A stretch of DNA of 64,000 nt from Allobosea sp. TND4EK4 (GTDB taxonomy: Bacteria; Pseudomonadota; Alphaproteobacteria; Rhizobiales; Beijerinckiaceae). This document shows, in pieces, positions 1 to 6,807 of this stretch. The translations under genes were made by a program, and so were the position numbers. The stretch is taken from positions 930,001-994,000 of the forward strand of contig NZ_FTMO01000001.1 in the NCBI RefSeq assembly GCF_900156025.1, written 5' to 3'. The notes under the pieces were generated by a model. The model saw only the letters and a list, made by a program, of their open reading frames with translations. It searched no databases and was not told the DNA's origin. Position 1 is the stretch's first letter, and every line of letters begins with the position of its first letter.

Positions 1-762
1 CCCCTGTTCCTGACCTCGGCGCGGGCCGTGATCGCGGCGCTCCTGGGCGGCGCCTGCCTTCTTCTGCTGCGCCAGACGATGCCGAGGCGCACCGACCTGA
101 TCCCGCTTGCGATCGTCTCGCTGGGTGTCGTGATCGGCTTCCCGCTGCTGACCGCGCTGGCGCTGCAGCACATCACGGCGGCGCGCTCGATCGTCTTCAT
201 CGGCCTGCTGCCGCTCTCGACTGCCCTGTTCGGCGTGCTGCGCGGCGGCGAGCGGCCCAAGCCCGCCTTCTGGCTGTTCTCGGTCCTGGGCAGCGCCACG
301 GTGGCCGGCTTCGCGCTCGCCCATAGCGAGGCGGGCTCGCTCGGCGGCGACCTGCTGATGATCGGCGCGGTCCTGCTCTGCGGGCTGGGCTATGCGGAGG
401 GGGCGGCACTCTCCCGGCGGCTGGGCGGCTGGCAGGTGATCTCATGGGCCCTGCTGCTGTCGCTGCCGGCGATGGCGGCGCTGGCCCTGCTGCAATGGCC
501 GAACTCGTGGAGCGGGGTCGGCACGCCGGCCTGGCTCGGGCTCGCCTATGTCTCGGTGTTCAGCATGCTGGTCGGCTTCGTGTTCTGGTATCGGGGCCTC
601 GCGCTCGGCGGCATCGCCGGAGTCGGGCAGCTCCAGTTGCTGCAGCCCTTCCTCGGGCTGCTGCTTGCCGCGCTCATCCTGCACGAGCCGGTTGCCTGGA
701 CGATGATCGCGGCGACCGGCGTCGTGGTGCTGAGCGTGGCCGGGGCGAAGCGCTTCGCCTGA
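1..762 (+). CDS. EamA/DMT-family transporter (5' end outside window)
   Basis: This is an inner-membrane exporter-like protein of the drug/metabolite transporter superfamily. The reading frame is open from base 1, and the translation before the first internal ATG (PLFLTSARA) already matches the family, so the true start lies upstream of the window. The visible 253 residues are almost wholly hydrophobic, with about eight membrane spans in the usual EamA pattern of two repeated halves. The second half carries the common VFWYRGLALGG and a proline-flanked LLQPFLGLLLA span. EamA proteins export small metabolites or amino acids, but the substrate cannot be read from sequence. The gene ends 12 bases before the convergent cupin gene. 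Confidence 0.85.
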   Translation, partial: PLFLTSARAVIAALLGGACLLLLRQTMPRRTDLIPLAIVSLGVVIGFPLLTALALQHITAARSIVFIGLLPLSTALFGVLRGGERPKPAFWLFSVLGSATVAGFALAHSEAGSLGGDLLMIGAVLLCGLGYAEGAALSRRLGGWQVISWALLLSLPAMAALALLQWPNSWSGVGTPAWLGLAYVSVFSMLVGFVFWYRGLALGGIAGVGQLQLLQPFLGLLLAALILHEPVAWTMIAATGVVVLSVAGAKRFA

Positions 763-774
763 GCCTGCCCGTCC

Positions 775-1302
775 TCAGCCCGGATGCTTGTGGATCGGAT
801 CGACCCAATAAACCGATTCCGGTTTCTCGACCGGATCGACATCGGTGATGTTGACCACCACCGCCTCGTTGTCCGAGCGCACGAGGACGCATTCCAGCAC
901 CTCGTCGGGCTTGGCGTTGATCTCCTGATGCGGGACATAGGGCGGGACATAGATGAAGTCGCCCGGCCCGGCCTCGGCGACGAATTCGAGCCGCTCGCCC
1001 CAGCGCAGCCGCGCCCGGCCGCGCACGACATAGATCACGCTCTCCAGCGCGCCGTGATGGTGCACGCCGGTCTTGGCGTCCGGCTCGATCGAGACCGTGC
1101 CGGCCCAGATCTTCTGCGCGCCGACGCGGGCATGATTGATCGCCGCCTGCCGGAACATGCCCGGCGTCTGCGCCGTATTGGGGTCGAGCTGGTCGCCCTT
1201 GATGACGCGCACGCCGTCATGTTTCCAGCGCGGCTCGCCATCGTGATGGTGATGGAGATGGCCTTCGCCATCATGCGAGTGCCCGTCATTGCCGCCACAC
1301 AT
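775..1302 (-). CDS. Cupin-domain protein with His-rich N-terminus
   Basis: A 175-residue single-domain cupin. Cupin motif 1 is seen around residues 81-87 (HHH then E87), and motif 2 around 113-126 (PGDFIYVPPYVPHQ, with H125), so the metal-binding His/Glu set is present. The first 30 residues are unusual: they contain HSHDGEGHLHHHHDG, a likely metal-binding leader. The start chosen is the ATG at 1302, directly before MCGGNDG; an upstream in-frame extension to 1446 is low-complexity and arginine-rich and is unlikely to be translated. The substrate is unknown; similar small cupins act as dioxygenases, isomerases or metal-responsive binding proteins. The gene is convergent with the exporter at 1-762. 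Confidence 0.8.
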   Translation of the reverse strand: MCGGNDGHSHDGEGHLHHHHDGEPRWKHDGVRVIKGDQLDPNTAQTPGMFRQAAINHARVGAQKIWAGTVSIEPDAKTGVHHHGALESVIYVVRGRARLRWGERLEFVAEAGPGDFIYVPPYVPHQEINAKPDEVLECVLVRSDNEAVVVNITDVDPVEKPESVYWVDPIHKHPG

Positions 1303-1448
1303 CGGTCGTCTCCCGGTTCGGCCGACATTCTCGTCCGATCGGCGCGGTTGGCAACCCTCGGCGAAGGCCGGCAGCCAAGCCTGTCGGCCCCGAAGACGTT
1401 CGCTCGCCGTGCAGCACCGCGGCAGGCGGGAGCAGCGGCGGGCCAACG

Positions 1449-1473
1449 AAAAAGCCGCCCCAATCGGAGCGGC
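1449..1473 (-). terminator. Displaced original terminator of tRNA-Thr
   Basis: Read on the minus strand, an 8-bp stem (GCCGCTCC / GGGGCGGC, one G-T pair) with the loop GATT is followed by TTTTT. It lies just downstream of the displaced tRNA-Thr 3' end at 1495-1512, where the tRNA's terminator would have been before the island integrated. Confidence 0.65.
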
Positions 1474-1494
1474 GTTGAACCCTGGCGCAGAGAA

Positions 1495-1512
1495 AATGGT
1501 GCGCTTGAGGGA
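1495..1512 (-). other. Distal attachment site of the island (displaced tRNA-Thr 3' end)
   Basis: The plus strand reads AATGGTGCGCTTGAGGGA. The 3' end of the tRNA-Thr gene at 6643-6660 reads AATGGTGCCGCTTGAGGGA, so the two differ only by one missing C. The copy is in direct orientation, lies on the 3' side of the tRNA at the far end of the island from the integrase, and is followed by a tRNA-type terminator. This is the classical layout for tRNA-targeted integration. Confidence 0.7.
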
Positions 1513-1823
1513 GCCCCGATTTCTTCATAACTGTATGCTTGTAAATGCTTTCATTGTTCATTCATCGGCCCGGCACCAACGATACTACCAACAAAACCGA
1601 TGACTGCTCCGGGTAATATGCGCATATCGGCGGTCGAAGCGGCCCTTCCCAGCGTTGGAGCAGTTGCTCTGCCGTGAACGAGCCGAATGACGATGCGCTC
1701 GGGCCTATGCCTTTCAACTCCGTCAGCTCTGCCGCTGGCTTGGAGCCGGTTCCCCGACCTTAAACGAGGCTTCACTAGTTGTCCGGTTTGATGCCTCGGC
1801 ACTAGTTCAAGGACCGCGACGCG
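1513..1823. other. Island left end, no gene recognised
   Basis: About 310 bases lie between the distal attachment site and the endonuclease gene. They are locally AT-rich near 1525-1600. Short frames are open on both strands, but none has a recognisable product. The stretch presumably holds the promoter of the endonuclease gene; an AGGA about nine bases before its ATG is a plausible ribosome binding site. Confidence 0.5.
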
Positions 1824-2540
1824 ATGGCCACCGAGCACCTGATCCCCGCCGACCTCTGGGACAAGTACGAAATCAAGGAATGGCGGAATGCGACCGGCGT
1901 CCTGACGACCGCTTGCCCCAGGGAATGGGAGGATGTTGTTGACGTGTTGCGAGGCTTCAAGCTCCTCGCGTCGGAGATCCGGGTCGGCGGTGGCAACCGC
2001 TCCCTGATCAGTCAGCGCATCGACAAACCTCTGTATGCCAAGGGCTGGGTCGAGAAGAAATTCGAGACCGCGATCGAGGTGGACAAGGCGAGGATCGAAA
2101 GCCCGACGCACGCGGTCGACTGCTTCAAAGGCGGAGTGGCTGTCGAGATGGAGTGGAACAATAAGGACCCATTCTTCGATAGGGACCTCAACAATTTCCG
2201 CCTTCTGTTCGATCTCAGAGCGATCCAGGTCGGCATCCTGATAACGCGTTCCTGGGACCTGCAGGCTGTCTTCAAAAGGATTGGAAAGGGCTCCTCCTAT
2301 GGAAAGCCCACAACACACCATGGCAAACTTTGGCCGAAGGTAGAGGGCGGTGGCGGTGGCGGTTGTCCGGTGCTGACGTTTGCCATCAAACCATCGCTGT
2401 TCGTCGATGACGGCGAACAGGCATACCTCGATCTCAAGAAGCAGCAGGATGATGCCAAGGCAGCAAAGGCCGCTTCGGAGAAAGCCCGTAAAAAGGCAGG
2501 CCTGCCTGTCGAAGAAGATGACGAGGACGAAGAAGCCTAA
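1824..2540 (+). CDS. BglII/BstYI-family type II restriction endonuclease
   Basis: A 238-residue protein whose centre matches the BglII/BstYI endonuclease family: D99, then eight residues, then E108-M-E110, followed by WNNKDPFFDRDLNNFRLLF and a GILITRSWDL strand. In BglII the matching active-site pattern is D-x8-E-x-Q; here the third position is Glu. Enzymes of this family are dimeric and cut palindromic GATC-centred sites; the exact target here is not readable from sequence. The C-terminus (from about residue 203) is a highly charged Lys/Ala then Asp/Glu tail. The gene runs tail-to-tail into the methyltransferase gene, with their stop codons overlapping by four bases, as expected for a restriction-modification pair. 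Confidence 0.82.
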   Translation: MATEHLIPADLWDKYEIKEWRNATGVLTTACPREWEDVVDVLRGFKLLASEIRVGGGNRSLISQRIDKPLYAKGWVEKKFETAIEVDKARIESPTHAVDCFKGGVAVEMEWNNKDPFFDRDLNNFRLLFDLRAIQVGILITRSWDLQAVFKRIGKGSSYGKPTTHHGKLWPKVEGGGGGGCPVLTFAIKPSLFVDDGEQAYLDLKKQQDDAKAAKAASEKARKKAGLPVEEDDEDEEA

Positions 2541-3223
2541 TCGGCGACGCGAACCTGAGAGTGGTTGGCGTACGTCTTCCACGTCGGCTCATAGGTCTCG
2601 TCGGCCTGATTGCCCCAGACCGTCCAGCCCTTGCGGACGCCGCGGCCGAACATCTCAAGGTAGGGACCGGGCGAGCATGACTCAATGAGCTTGTATTGCT
2701 CGTCGGGCTTGCGTGAGTGCTCCCGCTTCATAGTCTGAATCATATTGACCTGCGTGCGGCCAGGCCGGAGCGTACGGGCGTTTTTTCCCCTCACCCCGAA
2801 CAGCAGAAGCTCGGTCACGTTGCGGAAATAGAAGCCGACGCCGCGGCCATCGGAACCGCCATCCTTACGGATCTTGTGCCAGACGACGTTCGCTTTGTAT
2901 TGGAATCCCCACGCCTTCATGACGTCAAGACCGTCGGGGAGAAGCGCGTTTGGAACCCAAAGATAGAGATGGGCCGTGACCTCGGCGACGTCGGCGACAG
3001 GGAGCTTCTTGATGTCGTCGAGCGTCATCGTCCCGTAGCGGTTGAGACGCTTATGCTCGGGGGCGACCTTGCCGGTGGAATTCTGGAACCGCCATGGCGG
3101 GTCTGCCATGATCGTGCTGAAAAACTCGCCGTTTGTCATTGCGAGAAGGTCCGCCGATGGGTCGCTCTGGTGAATTTTGTCCAGCACAATTCCGCTCCAC
3201 ATCAAGTGATTCGTGTCTAGCAT
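2537..3223 (-). CDS. MT-A70 family DNA adenine methyltransferase
   Basis: A 228-residue protein of the MT-A70 class of N6-adenine methyltransferases. The catalytic DPPW lies at residues 41-44 within FSTIMADPPWRFQ, followed by YLWVPNALLPDG, WHKIRKDGG and a C-terminal LEMFGRGVRKGWTVWGNQ, all typical of the class. It uses S-adenosylmethionine to methylate adenine in a short DNA target; paired with the convergent BglII-like enzyme it is the likely protecting methylase. The start at 3223 gives about 40 residues before DPPW. A later ATG (M29, at 3139) would still leave the whole domain. The expected target is a GATC-containing site, but this is inferred only from the endonuclease family. Confidence 0.85.
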   Translation of the reverse strand: MLDTNHLMWSGIVLDKIHQSDPSADLLAMTNGEFFSTIMADPPWRFQNSTGKVAPEHKRLNRYGTMTLDDIKKLPVADVAEVTAHLYLWVPNALLPDGLDVMKAWGFQYKANVVWHKIRKDGGSDGRGVGFYFRNVTELLLFGVRGKNARTLRPGRTQVNMIQTMKREHSRKPDEQYKLIESCSPGPYLEMFGRGVRKGWTVWGNQADETYEPTWKTYANHSQVRVAD

Positions 3224-3394
3224 CGGAGGTGGGGGCTGTCCCTGGCTTTCCCATCACAACAAAAAACATTCCGCTGCGACCGGCTGAAGCGGGCGAAAGT
3301 CAGGGCCCCGTAATGGCCTTCGTTCGCAAGCTTTAGGCAGCGACGTTGTTAAGAAATCCGTTCCCCGGTACCCCTGCCATCAAGTGGTGTGCCA

Positions 3395-3970
3395 TCATCG
3401 GGACAGCCTTCCAAGCCGGCCGATCAGCACCGCAAGATGCGCGTTCATCCGGTCCTCGGCTTGGTTCAATTGGGCTTTCCAATGATCGTAGGTCTTCCAG
3501 CGCATCCATTTCGGCTTCGGAACCCAACATGGATCGTCGCCTTTCAGCTTCTTGAACAGGATGCGGTTTCGGCGATCCAAAGTGCGATTCATTGCGCTGG
3601 AAGCGCGCTGCGAGCGATAGGCCACACGGCGATAACGGTCGCGAGCATGAAATCCTGCGCCGCCAAGGGAATAGAGCTTTGCCGCGCGCGAGCCGGTTGC
3701 AGGGCAGATTGCAAACCAGCGCTCGCCGCCGAAGCGGCAGGGTTCGGCCTCCAGCCGGAAGCTCTGATCGAAGGGCACGCCGTTGCATCGATATGTAAGT
3801 GCGAGACTCCCAGATGACTCTCCTTCCAGTGTGACGGTGGCGCGAATCCATCCCACGGGCTCGCCATCGCGGCTCCAGCTCCAGCGGAAGGGGCCGCGAT
3901 AGCCCTTCCCCGCGAGCACAACGCGATGCACGTCCAGTCTCAGTCCATCGTCGACAACTGGCCATGCCAT
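3395..3970 (-). CDS. Island protein of unknown function with degenerate zinc-ribbon layout
   Basis: A 191-residue protein that resembles a conserved family of unknown function often seen on alphaproteobacterial islands and prophages. Visible elements are a tryptophan-rich first third (FRWSWSRDGEPVGWIRA), a beta-rich middle, then RWFAICPATGSRAAKLY, GAGFHARDRYRRVAYRSQR and a charged helical C-terminus. In related proteins, as I recall them, the middle holds two Cys-x2-Cys pairs of a zinc ribbon. Here only one Cys of those positions remains, so metal binding is doubtful. No function can be assigned. The gene follows the winged-helix gene in the same direction, 149 bases downstream. Confidence 0.55.
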   Translation of the reverse strand: MAWPVVDDGLRLDVHRVVLAGKGYRGPFRWSWSRDGEPVGWIRATVTLEGESSGSLALTYRCNGVPFDQSFRLEAEPCRFGGERWFAICPATGSRAAKLYSLGGAGFHARDRYRRVAYRSQRASSAMNRTLDRRNRILFKKLKGDDPCWVPKPKWMRWKTYDHWKAQLNQAEDRMNAHLAVLIGRLGRLSR

Positions 3971-4119
3971 CTCAGCTTACCGAAATTTCTTGGCTAACCC
4001 ACATTTCAATCAATCGACCGTCACGCGCAGGTTCGCGGGCTTCCTTAGGCAGGACGTAGCTATAGGTGTGTCGAGCTTGCCGAGCTGCCGGGCGGCGCGG
4101 CCGACAATTTCACGTGTCG

Positions 4120-4599
4120 TCAGTGGCTTGCCGGCTTCACGGCGTAACGCGGCGTATCGTGCTGCGGCGGTTGAAGCGAGCCGTTGACGGCTCTGAATTG
4201 AGCCGTTGACGGCTTCGACTTCAGCCCTTGGATCGGATGCGGCTGCCAACGCAGAAAGTCCTTTCCTGCTGGCATGCCCGGTTCCTCTGGAAATGCCGTC
4301 AGCGCATAGACCGAAGCCCGCCTCGCTTTTGGGCCTCGGATGCGCCCGACCCGGACGACGCGCAGCCATCCGCGATCGACTAAGTCGGCTAGCGCCTTGC
4401 TCGCGGTGTTCCGGGCGCAGGCCACCAGCATCGTTGCCGAGCGGTCGCTGATCTCGAAAGCGTTCGGCTCCAACGGTCGATACCGCGTCAATAAGTTGAC
4501 CAGCAGTGCCTGCGCCACGGGCGTCAGCGTCGTCCAGGCGGGAATGCTCATCCAGGCGAAATAGATGCGCGCATGCGGTCTGTCCGTCGGCCGGGGCAT
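4120..4599 (-). CDS. Winged-helix DNA-binding island protein (possible 3' frameshift)
   Basis: A 159-residue protein. Residues 15 to about 105 look like a winged helix: IPAWTTLTPVAQALLVNLL, then a Thr/Ala recognition-helix-like segment and a DRGWLRVVRVGRI wing. Such proteins sit beside integrases on many rhizobial islands and are probably regulators. The C-terminal 35 residues look unstructured. In the other minus frame, downstream of a repeated 15-base palindrome (4178-4214), the translation includes KPLTTREIVGRAARQLGK, which looks more like real protein and continues to 4010. A frameshift near 4200 is therefore possible, and the intact gene may have ended at 4010. The gene lies 20 bases after the excisionase-like gene and is probably co-transcribed with it. 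Confidence 0.6.
   Translation of the reverse strand: MPRPTDRPHARIYFAWMSIPAWTTLTPVAQALLVNLLTRYRPLEPNAFEISDRSATMLVACARNTASKALADLVDRGWLRVVRVGRIRGPKARRASVYALTAFPEEPGMPAGKDFLRWQPHPIQGLKSKPSTAQFRAVNGSLQPPQHDTPRYAVKPASH
4178..4214. repeat. Two identical palindromes 22 bp apart
   Basis: GAGCCGTTGACGGCT occurs exactly at 4178-4192 and 4200-4214. Each holds the inverted repeat AGCCGT-TG-ACGGCT. The 22-bp period is about two helical turns and is not a multiple of three, although the repeat lies in the coding region of the winged-helix gene. It could be an operator pair or a short duplication that shifted the frame. Confidence 0.55.
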
Positions 4600-4619
4600 G
4601 ATACTGCCGCGCGCTCACG

Positions 4620-4820
4620 TCACGCCGCCCGCTTGTCATCGGCGGTCTGCGAAAGCGCATCGATATAGCGCTGGATTTCACTTGCGCGGACAAAACTGCG
4701 CCGGCCATTGCGGACAATCGCCAAGCGGCCTGCGGAGACTTCCTGATAGCCGCGCGTCAACCGTAAGCCGGCGAGCGTGAATGCGTCACGAATGGGATAG
4801 AGGCGGTCAATGGTGTTCAT
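4620..4820 (-). CDS. AlpA-like excisionase / helix-turn-helix protein
   Basis: A 66-residue basic protein with the length and pattern of AlpA/MerR-type excisionases. A short helix (LYPIRDAFTLAGL) is followed by an RNGRRSFVRASEIQRYIDAL segment, the usual wing and helix ending such proteins. On integrated islands these proteins direct integrase excision or repress its promoter. It is encoded on the same strand as the integrase and lies downstream of it, separated by one small unknown gene. The start at 4820 is the only ATG that keeps the whole domain. Confidence 0.7.
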   Translation of the reverse strand: MNTIDRLYPIRDAFTLAGLRLTRGYQEVSAGRLAIVRNGRRSFVRASEIQRYIDALSQTADDKRAA

Positions 4821-4927
4821 GAGATTTCGGACCCTTATGAATTCGCCTGATTTCGTCAGCGACCGGAATCTCGCATCTCATAGGGCGGCGCGTAACCGCC
4901 GCCACCGACTTGTCCGCAACTGGTGCC

Positions 4928-5227
4928 TCAAATGTTTGTTTTTGTTGACAGAAACCGCCTAAAACTTGTCGGCGAAGGAACCAGCCTGCGATTCTCCCTC
5001 AGCCACACCGACATATGATAGATCGCGGCCCTTCTGTCGCTCAAAAGGAAACTGGGATCGCAGCTCAGTGCTGTATACGCTTCTTCCAAGTCTTTCGTGG
5101 CCCGACCCGGCTTTACCCAGCGGTTTCCGTATTCAAATTGAGACTTTATAAGCTCAACGTCGGCCATGTTTTTTTTGATATTGTCTCTCAGCCAGCCTTG
5201 GTCCCGAAAGACCCTCCGCTGCTTCAT
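4928..5227 (-). CDS. Small hypothetical protein downstream of integrase
   Basis: A 99-residue basic protein that I do not recognise. It starts four bases after the integrase stop, in the same direction, which suggests co-transcription and coupled translation. Its sequence (for example NNIKK-like basic stretches, WVKPGRATKDLEEAY, SVWLRENRRLVPS) shows no membrane span or signal peptide and has several Trp residues. Codon use is less GC-rich than in the core genes, as expected for island cargo. It could be a small accessory of integration or a defence-related cargo gene; nothing in the sequence decides between these. Confidence 0.45.
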   Translation of the reverse strand: MKQRRVFRDQGWLRDNIKKNMADVELIKSQFEYGNRWVKPGRATKDLEEAYTALSCDPSFLLSDRRAAIYHMSVWLRENRRLVPSPTSFRRFLSTKTNI

Positions 5228-5231
5228 CTTT

Positions 5232-6470
5232 CTAGCTGGCTTTCATGGCGACGATTTTGGCTCCATCCCGCCAGGCGTCCAATTGATCCGCCCACCAAGC
5301 GGCCATAGTCACGCGCTCTCGCCAATGCTCGCCGCGCGCATACGCCCGACGAACCGCATCGGGGTCTTGGTGCGCCAGCGCCCGCTCTATCGCGTCCGAG
5401 CTGAAACGGCCGCTTTCGTTCAGCAACGTCGAGGCAGCAGCGCGGAAGCCGTGCGAAGACATATCATCCTGCCCGTAACCCATGCGGCGCAGCGCACCAT
5501 TCAGGGTGTTTTCCGATATTGGACGTTGCTCCACCGTTCGTCCTTCACCACCGCTGGTGCCATATCCCGGAAACACCAGCTTGCCGCCTCCGGTGATCTC
5601 TCGCAATTCGGACAGGATCGCCAACGCCTGCGGTGGCAATGGCACGCGATGCTCTTTCCGCATTTTCATTCGCGCGGAAGGGATCGTCCAAAGGGCATTC
5701 TCCAGATCGATTTCCCGCCATTCGGCAAATCGAAGTTCGCCAGGGCGCGGGAACAGATAGGCCATCAATTTCAGAGCGGCGACGGTTGAAGGTTGCCCCT
5801 GAAAGCTGGCAATGGCTCGCATCAAGCCACCAAGCTGAACCGGATCGGTGATTGCGGCGCGATGCTTCACCACCGGGGCAGATATGGCGCCTCGCAACGC
5901 GGAAGTTGGATCGCCACTGGCACGCGCGGTGGCGACGCCATAGCGAAACACTTCGCCGATAACAGCGCGCAGGCGTTTGGCGGTTTCCAGCCTGCCCTTG
6001 CGCTCGACCTTCTTCAAAACGTCGAGAATCTCCGGCGCGCTGATTTCGGTGATCGGTCGATGGCCAATGCTCTCGTTGGCGAGGCCATGCAGCCATTCGA
6101 GCTTGGCGAGAGTGTTGACGGCTTTTTGCTCGCGCCGCTTTTTCTCCAGCACTTCGTTGGCGACCAGGGCGAAGGTTGTCGCGCTGCTTGTTGTCGCCGC
6201 CCGCTTGTCCAAGCGCTTCTGTTCAGATGGATCACGATCGGCCGCGAGCAAGGCGCGAGCGGCCTTCCGGCGGTCGCGAGCGTCAGCGAGGCTCAATTCT
6301 GGATAAGAGCCCAGCGCCATGAGCTTCTGCTTGCCACCAAAGCGATAGGCGAAGCGCCACAGCTTGGAACCAGTCGGCATGATCCAGAGCTGAAGCCCTT
6401 CGCCGTCCGAACGTTTGACGATTCCAGCGCCCGGCTTCGCGTTCATGATCGTCGCGTTGGTCAGGGGCAT
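5232..6470 (-). CDS. P4-type tyrosine site-specific integrase
   Basis: A 412-residue tyrosine recombinase. The N-terminus has the DUF4102-type arm-binding domain of P4-like integrases (KRSDGEGLQLWIMPTGSKLW, then LGSYPELSLADARD). The central SAM-like domain follows, and the catalytic domain shows the Arg of FPRPGELRFAEW, HGFRAAA (H-x-x-R), the Lys-bearing hairpin RKEHRVPL, the His of ALAHQD and the Tyr of AVRRAYARGEHW. It would catalyse recombination between the tRNA-Thr 3' end and the island's attachment site. The ATG at 6470 begins MPLTNATI, matching the family's usual N-terminus; the longer open frame to 6920 runs through the tRNA gene and is not coding. The gene lies 173 bases from the tRNA. 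Confidence 0.92.
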   Translation of the reverse strand: MPLTNATIMNAKPGAGIVKRSDGEGLQLWIMPTGSKLWRFAYRFGGKQKLMALGSYPELSLADARDRRKAARALLAADRDPSEQKRLDKRAATTSSATTFALVANEVLEKKRREQKAVNTLAKLEWLHGLANESIGHRPITEISAPEILDVLKKVERKGRLETAKRLRAVIGEVFRYGVATARASGDPTSALRGAISAPVVKHRAAITDPVQLGGLMRAIASFQGQPSTVAALKLMAYLFPRPGELRFAEWREIDLENALWTIPSARMKMRKEHRVPLPPQALAILSELREITGGGKLVFPGYGTSGGEGRTVEQRPISENTLNGALRRMGYGQDDMSSHGFRAAASTLLNESGRFSSDAIERALAHQDPDAVRRAYARGEHWRERVTMAAWWADQLDAWRDGAKIVAMKAS

Positions 6471-6594
6471 GTTGGTATCCCGCTTCCAAGGCCGCGATGC
6501 ATACCAACATTGATACCAACGCACTCGCTGGTTGTTGGCGAACGCGGCCGGACGCCAACGAAAGGATTCTCGCCGAAAACACCCAAAAAGCAAT

Positions 6595-6619
6595 AAAAAA
6601 CCGCCCGTTTCCGAGCGGC
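6595..6619 (-). terminator. Terminator of tRNA-Thr, supplied by the island
   Basis: On the minus strand, CCGCTCG-GAAA-CGGGCGG forms a stem with a GNRA-type tetraloop followed by TTTTTT. It lies about 25 bases after the CCA end of the tRNA, inside the island's right end, and would now end transcription of the rebuilt tRNA. Confidence 0.75.
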
Positions 6620-6641
6620 TGCGAACGTCTACGAAAAGAGG

Positions 6642-6660
6642 AATGGTGCCGCTTGAGGGA
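6642..6660 (-). other. Proximal attachment site within tRNA-Thr 3' end
   Basis: This is the block shared with 1495-1512 apart from one base. It covers the CCA end, the acceptor 3' strand and the start of the T-arm, which is the usual crossover target of P4-type integrases. Confidence 0.65.
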
Positions 6661-6719
6661 TTCGAACCCCCGACCCCCTCATTACGAATGAGGTGCTCTA
6701 CCAGCTGAGCTAAAGCGGC
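6644..6719 (-). tRNA. tRNA-Thr (anticodon CGT)
   Basis: On the minus strand the 76-base gene has a perfect 7-bp acceptor stem (GCCGCTT / AAGCGGC), the D-arm AGCTCAGCTGGTAGAGC, the anticodon stem CCTCA / TGAGG with loop TTCGTAA (anticodon CGT, threonine codon ACG), a T-arm with GGTTCGAATC and an encoded CCA. Its 3' end is the integration site of the adjoining island. Confidence 0.96.
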
Positions 6720-6807
6720 GACGCCGGCAGCCTCTACCAGCACTGCCGATTCTTGGCAAGGCGAACAATTCCCGGCGAGGCGATGTCGCGCTTTCGCCGG
6801 CTGCCCG

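Larger units (their letters stand above)
1495..6660. mobile_element. tRNA-Thr integrated island carrying a type II restriction-modification system
   Basis: The segment of about 5.1 kb is bounded by the tRNA-Thr(CGT) 3' end (6643-6660) and an imperfect direct repeat of it (1495-1512). A P4-type tyrosine integrase lies next to the tRNA, pointing away from it. An AlpA-like excisionase gene, a winged-helix protein, two unknown proteins, an MT-A70 methyltransferase and a BglII-like endonuclease fill the rest. Base composition and intergenic spacing are visibly less GC-rich and looser than in the core genes on either side. No conjugation or capsid genes are seen, so mobility would depend on the integrase and on help from elsewhere. 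Confidence 0.75.

Noticed and set aside
1551-2582. 343-codon minus-strand frame at the island's left end
   Set aside because: Most of it is antisense to the BglII-like gene. The remainder (1551-1820) gives no recognisable protein.
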